64,000 nt of DNA from assembly GCA_900545545.1 (NCBI GenBank), contig UQZO01000002.1, positions 62,001 through 126,000 on the forward strand. Reading direction: 5' to 3'. The notes under the pieces are model-generated. The model was not told the origin of the DNA. It searched no databases and was given only the letters and a program-made list of their open reading frames with translations. Positions 8,735 to 17,352 of the stretch are shown piece after piece. This DNA is from an uncultured Subdoligranulum sp. Its GTDB lineage: Bacteria; Bacillota; Clostridia; Oscillospirales; Ruminococcaceae. Numbering within the stretch: the stretch's first letter is position 1; each line of letters begins with the position of its first letter. The translations under genes were made by a program, and so were the position numbers.

Positions 8735-9475
8735 TTATTCGCCGCGCTGCATGGCCGCCACGTAGGCATCGCAGACTTCCTCTGCCGGGCCGTCGCCCCG
8801 CAGATGGCCGTGGTCAATCCAGATGGCGCGCTTGCACAGCTGCTTGACCTGGTTGATATCGTGGCTGACAAACAGCAGCGTCGTGCCGCCGGAAAGCATC
8901 TTTTCCATCCGTTCGTGGCATTTTTGCTGGAACATGAAGTCGCCTACCGAGAGGATCTCGTCACAGGCCAGGATCTCGGCCTCCACTTCGGTGGCGATGG
9001 AGAAGCCCAGGCGGGCGATCATACCGCTGGAATAGTTTTTCACCGGCACATCCACAAAATCCCACAGTTCGGCAAAATCGATGATATTGTTGAAGTGTTC
9101 TTCCATGTACTCCCGGTCATGGCCCAGCACCGCACCGTTGAGGAAAACATTTTCCCGTGCGGTGAGTTCCAGGTCAAAGCCGGCGCCCAGTTCGATCAGC
9201 GGTGCGATCTCGCCGTTGACCCTCACGGTACCGCGGGTGGGATACATAACGCCCGCAATGAGTTTGAGCATGGTGCTCTTGCCGCTGCCGTTGCGGCCGA
9301 TGAGAGCAACCGATTCCCCCTGCTCGATGGAGAAAGAAACATTTTGCAGGGCGTAGAATTCATTGAAAAACAGCTGGTGTTTGAGCAGCTTGACAGCGTA
9401 CTCCTTAAGTGTCTCGGTTTTTTCCTGCGCGAGGTTGAAGCGCATCGAGACATCTTGCACCTGAATGATGGGCAT
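8735..9475 (-). CDS. polysaccharide/teichoic acid exporter ATPase (TagH/Wzt type)
   Basis: This 246-residue ABC ATPase has Walker A GRNGSGKST (60-68), signature YSSGM (148-152) and Walker B ILACDE (Asp172-Glu173). The extended region before Walker A (residues 14-45) is the usual feature of TagH/RfbB/Wzt ATPases that export lipid-linked polysaccharides. It ends at about the core domain, so it has no Wzt-like C-terminal carbohydrate-binding domain. An upstream in-frame extension is rejected because an AAGGAG site precedes the ATG used here. It pairs with the permease gene 13 bases upstream. Confidence 0.9.
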   Translation of the reverse strand: MPIIQVQDVSMRFNLAQEKTETLKEYAVKLLKHQLFFNEFYALQNVSFSIEQGESVALIGRNGSGKSTMLKLIAGVMYPTRGTVRVNGEIAPLIELGAGFDLELTARENVFLNGAVLGHDREYMEEHFNNIIDFAELWDFVDVPVKNYSSGMIARLGFSIATEVEAEILACDEILSVGDFMFQQKCHERMEKMLSGGTTLLFVSHDINQVKQLCKRAIWIDHGHLRGDGPAEEVCDAYVAAMQRGE

Positions 9476-9488
9476 AACGGGCGGCTCC

Positions 9489-10289
9489 TTACAGATACAG
9501 AATAAAGTTGCGCTGCAGCTTGCGGAAGGCCGCCAGCCCCAGCACCACCATGACAACGGCACAGGCAATGCAGGCAAACCAGGTATTGGGCCCCGGTACA
9601 AAGCCGTACATGACCAGGCAGCGCAGGCAGTTGATATAATGATACAGCGGGTTGAGTTTGACGATCTGCTGCATAAAACCGGGCAGCTGAGACAGCGGGT
9701 AGAACAGCGGGGTGGCGTACATCCAGGCCATGGTCACAATGCCGTAAAGATACTGCAGATCCCGGAAATACACCGCCAGCGCCGACAGCAGCAGCGCCAT
9801 GCCACAGCAGAACAGGAACAGCAGAACCAGGGGCGCCCATACCAGCAACAGCGTGGGGTAGATGGGCGAGCGGGTGATGAGCATGACCAGCACGATGGCC
9901 GCCAGGCTGAACAACAGGTTGACAAAGCTGGACACCACCCGGCTGATGGGGAAGATGAACTTGGGCACATAAACCTTTTTGATCAGCGAGGAGTTGCCCA
10001 GCACGCTGCCCATGCCCATATTGGTGCTCTCGTTGAAGAAGTTGAACAGCGTGTTGCCGCAGATCAGATACAGCGGGTAGTTGGGAATATCAAAACGGAA
10101 CATGTAGGAAAAGACCAGCGTCTGGAGCAGCATCATGAGAAGCGGATTGAGGATGCTCCACACATAGCCCAGGAAACTGCGGCGGTATTTGACCTTGAGG
10201 TCGCGGGTAACCAGTTCCCGGATCAGCGGGCGGTATTTTTTGAAGTGGCCCCAGCTGGTGCGCAGCTGGCCTTCGGGTTGATGTTGCAT
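9489..10289 (-). CDS. polysaccharide/teichoic acid exporter permease (TagG/Wzm type)
   Basis: This 266-residue ABC-2 permease has six predicted membrane segments. Its N-terminal cytosolic segment LVTRDLKVKYRRSFLG is typical of TagG/RfbA exporters, and the conserved YATPLFYPLS and NPLYHYI stretches lie near the C terminus. It forms the membrane half of the exporter with the ATPase encoded immediately downstream. Its place between glycan-handling genes supports export of an undecaprenyl-linked polymer. Confidence 0.9.
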   Translation of the reverse strand: MQHQPEGQLRTSWGHFKKYRPLIRELVTRDLKVKYRRSFLGYVWSILNPLLMMLLQTLVFSYMFRFDIPNYPLYLICGNTLFNFFNESTNMGMGSVLGNSSLIKKVYVPKFIFPISRVVSSFVNLLFSLAAIVLVMLITRSPIYPTLLLVWAPLVLLFLFCCGMALLLSALAVYFRDLQYLYGIVTMAWMYATPLFYPLSQLPGFMQQIVKLNPLYHYINCLRCLVMYGFVPGPNTWFACIACAVVMVVLGLAAFRKLQRNFILYL

Positions 10290-10310
10290 GGGTTCTATTC
10301 TCCCCTGTTT

Positions 10311-11594
10311 TTACAATTTAAACGGCGTATCGCCGGCCAGGCCGTCGGCACGCAGCATATTTTCCATCACGTCGATGTCGGCGCTGACGTCCAGCGCATC
10401 CTCCTGGAACAGCTGGTCCAGCTGTGTCTCAAAGGCGTGCACCAGGGTATCCATCGTCTGCTCAATGCGCCGCTTGGATTCGGTGATGTTTTCCCCTTCC
10501 ACCCCCTGGGCTTCCAGCTCGGCATAGGTCTGCAGCAGCTTCAGGGAGGTGGGCAGATAATAGTCCAGGAACTTGCGCATCCGCGGCAGCTTGTCGGGGT
10601 CGGATTTGGCCTGCTCAAAAATCTTGGCCGAGACCGCCTCCAGGCGGCTGATCTTATCGCTCATCTCCTCATCGGGGATGGCGTCATTGACGCGGCGCAA
10701 CTCGTCCAGGATCGTCTGGTACTGGTCCTTTTCAGCAGCCGGAGCGGCGGGCGCCGGTGCCGGTGCGGGCTGGGGTTCGGGCGCTTTGCCCTTTACCACC
10801 AGATAGCGGCGGCGCATATCCAGATAGGCTTCAGTGCCGAAGACACCATCATCGATGCAGTTTTCCAGATGTTTGCAGCACTTTTCATAGCTGCAGGGAA
10901 TGGCCGCGGCAATGTCCGCGATGGACATATACTGGGAATCTCCCACAATGTTATCGATCTTTTTGCGCATACGGCGGTTGGTGCGCACCGTATGGGCCCC
11001 GAACAGGCAGCCGACGCCGCCCGTGAGCATCATCATCACCGGGATGGATTCCTCCAGCAGCCAGGCCCAGTAACTTCCGCCTTCCGCCAAAGCATCCGGC
11101 AGCCAGTAGAATGCATCGGGCAATGCCAGCAGACTGCAGACCAACAGCGCAACACCTGTGATGGCCAGTCCGGTGACAAGACCGGATCCGCTGCTGCTGG
11201 CAGCAGACCGTTTTTTCCGGGTGTTTTTCTTTTTCTTCCGGCCGGATTCCTTGGTATCGGCTTTTGATTCCTGTGTATACGCAGGCTGTTCCGCTTCGTC
11301 CCAGGTATAAACCGGCGTAAAATCTCTTTCCATGCCGCGGGTTTTCTGCCGGGCTGCCTGTTCAAAGCCGCCCAGCTTGCCCTTGCGCATGGCACTGTTT
11401 AGGAAGATAAAGATGAACCCCAGCGGCCACCACACCACAAAGGCAATCACAATGGCCCACCACGGGAACTGGAACGGGCTGTCGCCGCGGTGGTACTCAT
11501 CTTCCCGGCTGTATCGGTTCTGGTATCGGTTGCCGCTGCCGCTGTAGGGATGCCCCGGGTCGGTATAGCGGGGTTGTTCCTCCTGATTTGGCAT
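10311..11594 (-). CDS. XpaC-domain membrane protein with winged-helix-like segment
   Basis: This 427-residue protein has a Tyr/Arg/Pro-rich soluble N terminus, a first membrane segment near 45-66, and a hydrophobic pair around 140-205. An HTH-like stretch (MSIADIAAAIPCSYEKCCKHL) follows, then a proline/alanine linker. The last 125 residues are homologous to the XpaC protein encoded at 16662-17291: both contain NDAIPD, YYLP, GENI/GENA, FE.QLD.L and ALD/AMD(V/I)S. XpaC family members are named for 5-bromo-4-chloroindolyl phosphate hydrolysis, but their biochemical role is not settled. It sits 21 bases upstream of the exporter permease, so it may regulate or scaffold export. Confidence 0.7.
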   Translation of the reverse strand: MPNQEEQPRYTDPGHPYSGSGNRYQNRYSREDEYHRGDSPFQFPWWAIVIAFVVWWPLGFIFIFLNSAMRKGKLGGFEQAARQKTRGMERDFTPVYTWDEAEQPAYTQESKADTKESGRKKKKNTRKKRSAASSSGSGLVTGLAITGVALLVCSLLALPDAFYWLPDALAEGGSYWAWLLEESIPVMMMLTGGVGCLFGAHTVRTNRRMRKKIDNIVGDSQYMSIADIAAAIPCSYEKCCKHLENCIDDGVFGTEAYLDMRRRYLVVKGKAPEPQPAPAPAPAAPAAEKDQYQTILDELRRVNDAIPDEEMSDKISRLEAVSAKIFEQAKSDPDKLPRMRKFLDYYLPTSLKLLQTYAELEAQGVEGENITESKRRIEQTMDTLVHAFETQLDQLFQEDALDVSADIDVMENMLRADGLAGDTPFKL

Positions 11595-11611
11595 AGTCTC
11601 TCCTCTTTTGT

Positions 11612-12775
11612 TCAGGGAATATCCGCCAGCAGCTGTTTGACGTCATCGCTGAGATAGTAGGTGCTGCCGGCCTGGTAGGGATTGTTTTTATTGTAGGGCA
11701 CATGGGTGCACAGATAGCTGACCCACTTGTTGTACCCCGAAACCGTCAGATGGATGCCGTCGGGCTGGGCATAGTCCGCCAGCAGGTAGCCCGATTCATC
11801 GCTGAATTCGGCGTTGAGGTCCAGGAAATAACAGCCGCGCTCGGCGCACATGCTCTGGATGGAAGCGTTGATGCTGGCCAGACGGTCCGGAGCCAGGCCC
11901 GGGGCATCGTCCTCCACCGTTTCCTGGGTAGCCGCCAGAATGGACTGCACATACAGCGCTGTGTTGGGCAGCGCAGTGCGGAGCTCGTCCAGCATACGGG
12001 CGTAATAGTTCAGGAAGCTTTCATCGTTGCCGGTGGATACCAGCGCGTTGGTGCCGATGAGGATATACAGCTTGGCGGGCTGCGCCTGGGTCAGCACATC
12101 CAGGGCCACTTCCTCCCCGCGGTCTGGGTTCTTGGCTGTGGTACGGTTGACGATGGTGTTGGGGCTGACGCCTTCATAGCCGCAGATCAGCGCGCCGCCC
12201 ACATCGATGTTGTATTCATTTTCGCAGAAACCGGCGGTGAGCGAGTCGCCGAGGAAGGCGGCATCCGCAAACCAGGAGGTTTCCACACGGCCGAATTCCG
12301 ACAATGCCGTGGGAGCGGCGGGTGCCGCCGTATAAGTGTAGCCGTTCTCCGCTGTTTGCTGGGCGGGCCCCACGGTGCCCCAGTTGATGGCCTGGGCCGC
12401 CGTATCCGATGAAGAGTTGCCGTCTGCACCACCGTAGGGCAGCGGCGCCACCAGCTGGGTGCTGCCGGTGGAAGCCGATTCGGGCTGGGTGGCCTCGCCC
12501 GCAACGCTCTTGGGCAGCAGCAGTGTGATGATGCCGGACAGCAGAAGAATGCCCCCTGCCGTGCCCGCGATCAGGGTACGACGGCGACGGCGGCGGCGTT
12601 CCCGCGCGCGTCGGGCAAGGGCGCGCTGCTGTTCCGGTGTCAGCGGCGGGCGCCGTGAGGGCTGCTGGGGTGAATTTCTGCGCGGAGGTTCGGGACGCGC
12701 CCATCCTTCCTGCCAGTTGTATTCGGTTTGAGGTCTGGACCGTCTGGGACGATCGGGGCGCTGCGGGGTCGGCAT
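11612..12775 (-). CDS. membrane-anchored SGNH/GDSL hydrolase
   Basis: This 387-residue protein has a strongly basic, proline-rich cytosolic N terminus (1-66), one membrane segment (67-87), a Ser/Thr/Ala linker and an extracytoplasmic SGNH hydrolase domain from about 165. The nucleophile is Ser178 in FLGDSLTAGF, the oxyanion block is IGTNAL, and the catalytic Asp-x-x-His is DGIHLTVSGY. It probably removes or transfers acyl groups on a surface glycan. It is the first gene of the leftward polysaccharide operon, with GGAGGGAGG before the ATG. Confidence 0.8.
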   Translation of the reverse strand: MPTPQRPDRPRRSRPQTEYNWQEGWARPEPPRRNSPQQPSRRPPLTPEQQRALARRARERRRRRRRTLIAGTAGGILLLSGIITLLLPKSVAGEATQPESASTGSTQLVAPLPYGGADGNSSSDTAAQAINWGTVGPAQQTAENGYTYTAAPAAPTALSEFGRVETSWFADAAFLGDSLTAGFCENEYNIDVGGALICGYEGVSPNTIVNRTTAKNPDRGEEVALDVLTQAQPAKLYILIGTNALVSTGNDESFLNYYARMLDELRTALPNTALYVQSILAATQETVEDDAPGLAPDRLASINASIQSMCAERGCYFLDLNAEFSDESGYLLADYAQPDGIHLTVSGYNKWVSYLCTHVPYNKNNPYQAGSTYYLSDDVKQLLADIP

Positions 12776-12822
12776 ATGCGTTCCTCCCTCCTCCGCGGTA
12801 AAGTTACATAGAGTCAGTATTG

Positions 12823-12831
12823 ATTATAGCA
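12823..12831 (-). promoter_or_regulatory. extended -10 promoter of the polysaccharide operon
   Basis: Minus-strand TGCTATAAT is a perfect extended -10. No good -35 is visible 17 bases upstream. The predicted start near 12816 gives about 40 bases of leader before the SGNH gene. The rest of the 12776-12967 gap holds only the terminator listed next. Confidence 0.6.
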
Positions 12832-12924
12832 CAATCCCTTGGATAAAAACAGGGGCAAACGTAAGATTTTGCCTTTCGGCCCGTTGCCTTAGGATGATTC
12901 TGTCCTGGATGAGAGAAAATTTCA

Positions 12925-12954
12925 CAAAACAGACCGGGCTTTCCCCCGGCCTGT
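12925..12954 (-). terminator. terminator of the SDR gene
   Basis: Minus-strand ACAGGCCGGG, short loop, CCCGGTCTGT, then a T-rich tract, just past the SDR stop codon. Confidence 0.75.
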
Positions 12955-12967
12955 TGCCTTTTCCCTG

Positions 12968-13732
12968 TCAGCGGGACAGTTTTTTCTTTTGCTGATGCGC
13001 GGTCACGGCAATCAGCGCCCGGCGCGGTGCCAGGTGGCTCAACGCCATGGCAGCCGCCATGCCGGGCCCGGGCACAATGATGGTTCTGCGGTGCTGCACG
13101 CCTTTCAGTGCCGCCTGCACACAGGCCTTGGCCGAGATGCCGGGCAGCGCAAACCGCACGTTGGCCACGGCGTTGAACTCGGTATCCACCGGCCCCGGGC
13201 AAAGGCAGCCCACATACACCGGGCTGTGTGCCGCCTGCAATTCCGCCGCCACGGCGCTGGTCAAGCTGACCACATAGGATTTGGTGGCATAGTAGGTGGC
13301 CATGTGCGGCCCGGCGGGAAGCAGCCCCGCGCTGGACCCTACGTTGAGCAGCGCCCCGCCGCCCTGCCGCTGCATCTTCTGCACCATGCGTTTGGTCAGG
13401 ATGTGCAGTGCCCGCACGTTGACATCCAGCATGGAAAGCTCCTTTTCCAGATCGGTTTCCAGGAAATTTCCCGCGTCACCGAACCCCGCATTGTTGATGA
13501 ACAGGTCCACGGTGCGCCCCTGCAACGCTTGTACCAGACGCTCACATTCCTCGGGGCGGGAAAGGTCCGCCGGGAAAATTTCGCATTCCGTGGGCAGTTT
13601 GGCGGCCAGTTCCCGCATACGCTCCTCACGCCGGGCCACCAGCATAAGGTTGTACCCGCGTGCCGAAAGCTGACGGGCAAATTCGGCACCGATGCCGGCG
13701 CTGGCACCGGTAATCACAGCAAAAGCAGGCAT
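12968..13732 (-). CDS. short-chain dehydrogenase/reductase
   Basis: This 254-residue classical SDR has a nucleotide-binding TGASAGIG near the N terminus, the structural NNAG, and the catalytic Ser (NVGSSAG) with Tyr-x3-Lys (YYATK). Arg residues after strand 2 (VARREER) suggest NADP preference. The C-terminal 60 residues are hydrophobic, as in SDR subgroups acting on lipid or acyl substrates. The ATG used here has AGGAGG eight bases upstream; an in-frame start seven codons earlier lacks a site. It is transcribed on its own after the TPM operon terminator. The substrate is unknown. Confidence 0.85.
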   Translation of the reverse strand: MPAFAVITGASAGIGAEFARQLSARGYNLMLVARREERMRELAAKLPTECEIFPADLSRPEECERLVQALQGRTVDLFINNAGFGDAGNFLETDLEKELSMLDVNVRALHILTKRMVQKMQRQGGGALLNVGSSAGLLPAGPHMATYYATKSYVVSLTSAVAAELQAAHSPVYVGCLCPGPVDTEFNAVANVRFALPGISAKACVQAALKGVQHRRTIIVPGPGMAAAMALSHLAPRRALIAVTAHQQKKKLSR

Positions 13733-13751
13733 ATACAGTTCCTCCTGATGC

Positions 13752-13780
13752 AAAAACGGCCCGCTGCACGCGGGCCGTTA
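13752..13780 (-). terminator. terminator of the xpaC-telA-lemA-TPM operon
   Basis: Minus-strand AACGGCCCGCG, short loop, CGGGCCGTT followed by five T, 12 bases after the TPM stop codon. Confidence 0.85.
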
Positions 13781-13791
13781 TGGTTATGAAA

Positions 13792-14748
13792 TCAATGACG
13801 GCGTCCCACACCGCCGCCGCGGCTGGAACCTCCACCGGGACGGAAACCGCCGCCGGGTCGTCCGGCACCGCCGAAGCCGCCGCGAGAACGCGGCGCTCCA
13901 CCGAATCCACCGGGACGGGGACCGCCGAAACCACCGGGACCAGGCCCGAAGCCGCCGGGGCCGGGGCCAAAACCGGGAGGCGGCGGAGGCGGGCGACGGG
14001 GCCGGCGCGGACGGGAGGCACGGCCCAGGCTGTACCAGAACAGGCCGTTGTAGAAGCCGCCGCCACCGCGGGGCGGGCGCGGACCGGGGCCGCGCGGACC
14101 CACAAAGCTGGCCAGCAGCAGTGCGACCAGAATCACCCCAATGACGATGAGGATTACCGCAACGAGGCTGATACCGCCCCGTTGCGCCTGGGGTGCCGGG
14201 GCCTGGGCGGCATTGTCCAGCGTGGAGACTGGAATGCCGTAGATGGTGCACAGTTCCTCGGCAATGGCCCGCACCGTCTGCTGGGTGCCGGTATTATAAT
14301 CCCCTTTCACCCAGTTTGGCTCCATATCTTCATCAAGAATGGTGCCCATCGTGCTGATGGTAAGCTGGGTTTCCAGCCCGGTGCCGCGGGTCAAATAGTA
14401 GTCATCTTCGCCCGGGGCAAGCAGCAACAGCACGCCGTTGTCCTTATCGGCAGAGCCGAGCCCCCAGGTATTGAGCACATCGTAGGCATAGCCTTCCATG
14501 GTGGAATTGCCGATGTACTCGGTGGTATACACACCGATCTGAGCGCCGCAGGTATCCTGCAGTGCCTCCGAAATATCTTCTATATACTCCTCCGTCGGAG
14601 TAGAAAGAATATTGGCGTAGTCGTTGACGGCGGTGTTGGGGTTCAGCTCGGGGGCAGCCAGCGCAGGGGTCGCAACCGCTGCCAGCAGGCACAATACACC
14701 TGCCGCGGCTGCCGTGCGGCGGACCCATTTTTCAAATTCCTGTTTCAT
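13792..14748 (-). CDS. TPM-domain membrane protein with Gly/Pro/Arg-rich tail
   Basis: This 318-residue protein has a signal peptide (1-32, ending PALAAP), a TPM domain (about 40-175), one membrane segment (193-215) and a cytosolic tail (216-318) of low complexity. The tail contains an Arg/Pro block, then repeats of GFGPGPG and GGFGG, and finishes FRPGGGSSRGGGVGRRH. TPM (TLP18.3/Psb32/MOLO-1) domains are linked to protein quality control and phosphatase-like activity, but the bacterial role is unsettled. It is the last gene of an operon with lemA, its usual partner. The terminal motif recurs almost exactly (FQPGGGTSRGGGVGRR) in the Cys-Ala tail protein at 61642-62802. Confidence 0.8.
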   Translation of the reverse strand: MKQEFEKWVRRTAAAAGVLCLLAAVATPALAAPELNPNTAVNDYANILSTPTEEYIEDISEALQDTCGAQIGVYTTEYIGNSTMEGYAYDVLNTWGLGSADKDNGVLLLLAPGEDDYYLTRGTGLETQLTISTMGTILDEDMEPNWVKGDYNTGTQQTVRAIAEELCTIYGIPVSTLDNAAQAPAPQAQRGGISLVAVILIVIGVILVALLLASFVGPRGPGPRPPRGGGGFYNGLFWYSLGRASRPRRPRRPPPPPPGFGPGPGGFGPGPGGFGGPRPGGFGGAPRSRGGFGGAGRPGGGFRPGGGSSRGGGVGRRH

Positions 14749-14753
14749 ACGTT

Positions 14754-15413
14754 TTACCCTGTTGCAAAATCACTGGGGGCAAAGGTCTGCAAAGCCCCCG
14801 CATCCCACAGCCCGGCCAGCACATTGGCCGGGAAGGCCGTCACCTTCTCGTTGTAGGCTTCGGCTTTGGCGTTGTAGTCGGCGGCGGCGCGCTCAATGGT
14901 GGCCTGGGCCGAGGTGAAACTGTCGTACAGATCATCCAGCTGGCCTTTTGCCTTGCTGTCGGCTTCGTCCGCCGCGGCGGTATACAGGATATCCACCGCG
15001 CCGGTCAGTTGGGTATTCAGCTTGTACTGCACAGCCGGTGCGTCGGCGCTGGCTTCGGCGTTCCAGGCATCCAGTGCCGCCTGGGCGTTCTGCACATCGG
15101 CATCCTCCTGCCCCAGCACGTTGCCCGCCACCCGGATCAGACTGGCTGCCGCATCGGTCTGGGCGGCCAGATCCCCCTGGATGCTGTGGCCGTATTCATC
15201 CTGCTGGGTGGTGTAGATACGGGCGGTACTGCTGCGCAGCCCTTTGAGCCTCGCCCCGCCGATGCCGAACACCGACACCAGCGCCAGCGCAGCCAGTGCC
15301 AGTGCGGCCACCGGGCGCTTTTTGGCGGGTGCCGGAAGTTTAGTTTCCAGTTCGCCAAACACTTCCAGCTGCGGGCCGTGTATCACAAATGTTTCCTGTT
15401 GTTCCAGTTGCAT
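14754..15413 (-). CDS. LemA-like membrane protein
   Basis: This 219-residue protein has a cytosolic N terminus of about 35 residues, a membrane segment near 37-55, and a long alpha-helical extracytoplasmic part. The C-terminal signature YNAKAEAYNEKVTAFPANVLAGLWG-like stretch (Tyr-Asn, FPANVLAGL) is that of LemA proteins. LemA proteins are short helical membrane proteins often encoded beside TPM proteins, as here with a 5-base gap. Their molecular role is not established. The N-terminal extension before the membrane segment is longer than usual. Confidence 0.75.
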   Translation of the reverse strand: MQLEQQETFVIHGPQLEVFGELETKLPAPAKKRPVAALALAALALVSVFGIGGARLKGLRSSTARIYTTQQDEYGHSIQGDLAAQTDAAASLIRVAGNVLGQEDADVQNAQAALDAWNAEASADAPAVQYKLNTQLTGAVDILYTAAADEADSKAKGQLDDLYDSFTSAQATIERAAADYNAKAEAYNEKVTAFPANVLAGLWDAGALQTFAPSDFATG

Positions 15414-15448
15414 GGCGGTTCCTCTGTAACGGCCGGCCGTTCAGGCGG

Positions 15449-16630
15449 TCAGTTGTTGATTTCCAGCAGTTTCGCGCGCAGCTCGCCCTCGATGCGGCCC
15501 AGCTCCTGCTCGGCGTTGGCACGCTTGGCCTTGCCGTCGGCGCGGATCTTGTTCAGCTCATTCAGCGTTTCAATCAGCTGCTTGTTGGTCTGCTGCAGGG
15601 TCTCGATATCCACAATGCCGCGCTCAGACTCCTTGGCAATATCAATGGTGCCCTGTTTGAGGGTGGCGGCGTTGCGCTTGAGCAGCTCGTTGGTAGCGTC
15701 GGTGACGGCGCGCTCGGCCTTCATGGCCTCCTGGCTGTGGGCAATGCCCAGGGCCAGCACCATCTGGTTTTTCCACAACGGGATGGTGTTGACGATGGTG
15801 GTCTGGATCTTTTCGGCCATGATCGTATCGTTGGACTGAATCAGGCGGATCTGGGGGCCCATCTGGATAGAGACATTGCGGGTCAGTTCCAGATCGTAGA
15901 GTTTCTTTTCAAAGCGGTCGCAGAGATCGGCCAGATCGCGGGCTGCCTGGGCATCCTCCGGCAGCTGGGTGCGCTGGGCCTTTTCCTGGGCAGCCTTCAG
16001 GTCATTTTCCCGCACCTGGTTGAGCTTTTTCTTGCCCGCCATGATATACATGGTCAGCTCTTTAAAGTACACCAGGTTCAGCTGGTACATCTTGTCCAGC
16101 ATGGTGATATCCTTCATCAGGGTAACCTGGTGATCCTCCAGCTGGGCACGGATGCGCTCCACGTTTTTATCGGCGCTCTCGTAACGGGTCTTGAGCTGTT
16201 CAATGTTATTGCCCGCCTTTTTGAAAAAGCCGAAGATGCCCTTGGGCTGCTCGGCATTGGCGTCAAAGCCCTGCAGCTCGGCAATCAGGCCGGTGATCAG
16301 TTCCCCGGTCTCCCCCATGTCCTTGGTCTTGACGCGGGAAAGGGCGGTTTCGGAGAAATCGCTGAGTTTTTTCTGGCTGGCGGCACCGTACTGCAGCACC
16401 ATCTGGGAGTTGGTGATGTCGATCTTTTCGGCAAAATCGTCCACCATCTTCTGTTCTTCGGGGCTCAGCGGCGTATCTTCCACCTTGACGGGGGCCGCTT
16501 TTTTGGCTTCCTCCACCACCTTTTCATCGGCGGCAGGGTCCAGCGTCAGGCTGGGTGCCGGGGCGGCATCAAAGGTCAGGGTCGGGGCGACGGGCGCGTT
16601 CAGGTCCAGTTCCTTGTTCAGGTCAGCCAT
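15449..16630 (-). CDS. telA: toxic anion resistance (TelA/YaaN) family protein
   Basis: This 393-residue soluble protein is almost entirely helical with long coiled-coil stretches, the pattern of the TelA/KlaA/YaaN family. Recognisable stretches include the FFKKAGNNIEQLKTRYESADKNV region and the NTIPLWKNQMV and TNELLKRNA segments. The N terminus is an acidic, Ala/Pro-rich extension of about 60 residues. Family members are linked to tellurite and cell-envelope stress tolerance; the mechanism is unknown. It follows xpaC by 31 bases and precedes lemA, a gene set typical of Firmicutes. Confidence 0.85.
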   Translation of the reverse strand: MADLNKELDLNAPVAPTLTFDAAPAPSLTLDPAADEKVVEEAKKAAPVKVEDTPLSPEEQKMVDDFAEKIDITNSQMVLQYGAASQKKLSDFSETALSRVKTKDMGETGELITGLIAELQGFDANAEQPKGIFGFFKKAGNNIEQLKTRYESADKNVERIRAQLEDHQVTLMKDITMLDKMYQLNLVYFKELTMYIMAGKKKLNQVRENDLKAAQEKAQRTQLPEDAQAARDLADLCDRFEKKLYDLELTRNVSIQMGPQIRLIQSNDTIMAEKIQTTIVNTIPLWKNQMVLALGIAHSQEAMKAERAVTDATNELLKRNAATLKQGTIDIAKESERGIVDIETLQQTNKQLIETLNELNKIRADGKAKRANAEQELGRIEGELRAKLLEINN

Positions 16631-16661
16631 AGTAGGTTCTTCCTTTCCTGTATAGCATCAT

Positions 16662-17291
16662 TTATTTTGTCAGATTCTGGCTTTTCAAAATACTGTCAAG
16701 TACTTCAATATCGGTGGAAATATCCATCGCTTCGGCGCTGTACAGCGCATCCAGCTGGTTTTCAAAGGCTGTGGCCGTGGTATCGGCGTTGCGGCGCAGC
16801 TCGGTGACGATCTGCTCGGCATTTTCACCCCGCACACCGTTTTTCTCCAGGTTGGCGTAGGCGCTCATCAGCTTGACCACCTCCGGCAGATAGTAGCGGG
16901 CGAAGCGGTCGATCTGGCGGGCCTTGTCGGGCGCGCCCTCCACCACCGCCACGATGCTGCGGCCCGCCTTTTCCATCCGGTCCATGGCGTGGGAAAGCTG
17001 CGTATCCGGGATGGCGTCATTCAGCGCGTGCAGGGCGTCCAGATTGGCGGTGATGCCGTTGAGCATGGTATCCACTTCCTCACTGCCGGTGGCATAGGGC
17101 ACCAGCGTGCGCACCACGCGCATGGGGCAAAAGCGGCGTGCCACCCCGTAGACCACCGCGCTGCACACCGCCACAATGGCCAGATTGCCCAGCGTATACG
17201 GCGGAAAGATCAGGGATGCCACCGGCCACGTCAACGCCGCCAGATACAGCGGCAGAACCGGGCGGACCTGTTTTTCCTCCCATTTGCTCAT
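16662..17291 (-). CDS. xpaC: XpaC-family membrane protein
   Basis: This 209-residue protein has two hydrophobic segments near the N terminus (about 13-55) followed by a cytosolic helical domain of the XpaC family (5-bromo-4-chloroindolyl phosphate hydrolysis protein). XpaC and TelA/YaaN are regular operon partners, and here telA is next. A homologous domain forms the C terminus of the protein at 10311-11594. It is the first gene of the operon. The start has a GGGAGGAAACG site. Confidence 0.8.
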   Translation of the reverse strand: MSKWEEKQVRPVLPLYLAALTWPVASLIFPPYTLGNLAIVAVCSAVVYGVARRFCPMRVVRTLVPYATGSEEVDTMLNGITANLDALHALNDAIPDTQLSHAMDRMEKAGRSIVAVVEGAPDKARQIDRFARYYLPEVVKLMSAYANLEKNGVRGENAEQIVTELRRNADTTATAFENQLDALYSAEAMDISTDIEVLDSILKSQNLTK

Positions 17292-17323
17292 GGAACGTTT
17301 CCTCCCATTGGAATAATAGACCT

Positions 17324-17352
17324 ATTATAGAACAAAACAGGGTTGCTTTCAA
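17324..17352 (-). promoter_or_regulatory. promoter of the xpaC-telA-lemA-TPM operon
   Basis: Minus-strand TTGAAA, 17-base spacer, TATAAT. The -35 overlaps the last codons of the upstream DNA glycosylase gene. Confidence 0.75.

Noticed and set aside
5172..8765. Plus-strand open frame of 1197 codons
   Set aside because: It runs antisense to two clear membrane-protein genes and encodes a His/Gln/Arg-rich sequence without domains. GC-rich DNA with few stops on the opposite strand explains it.
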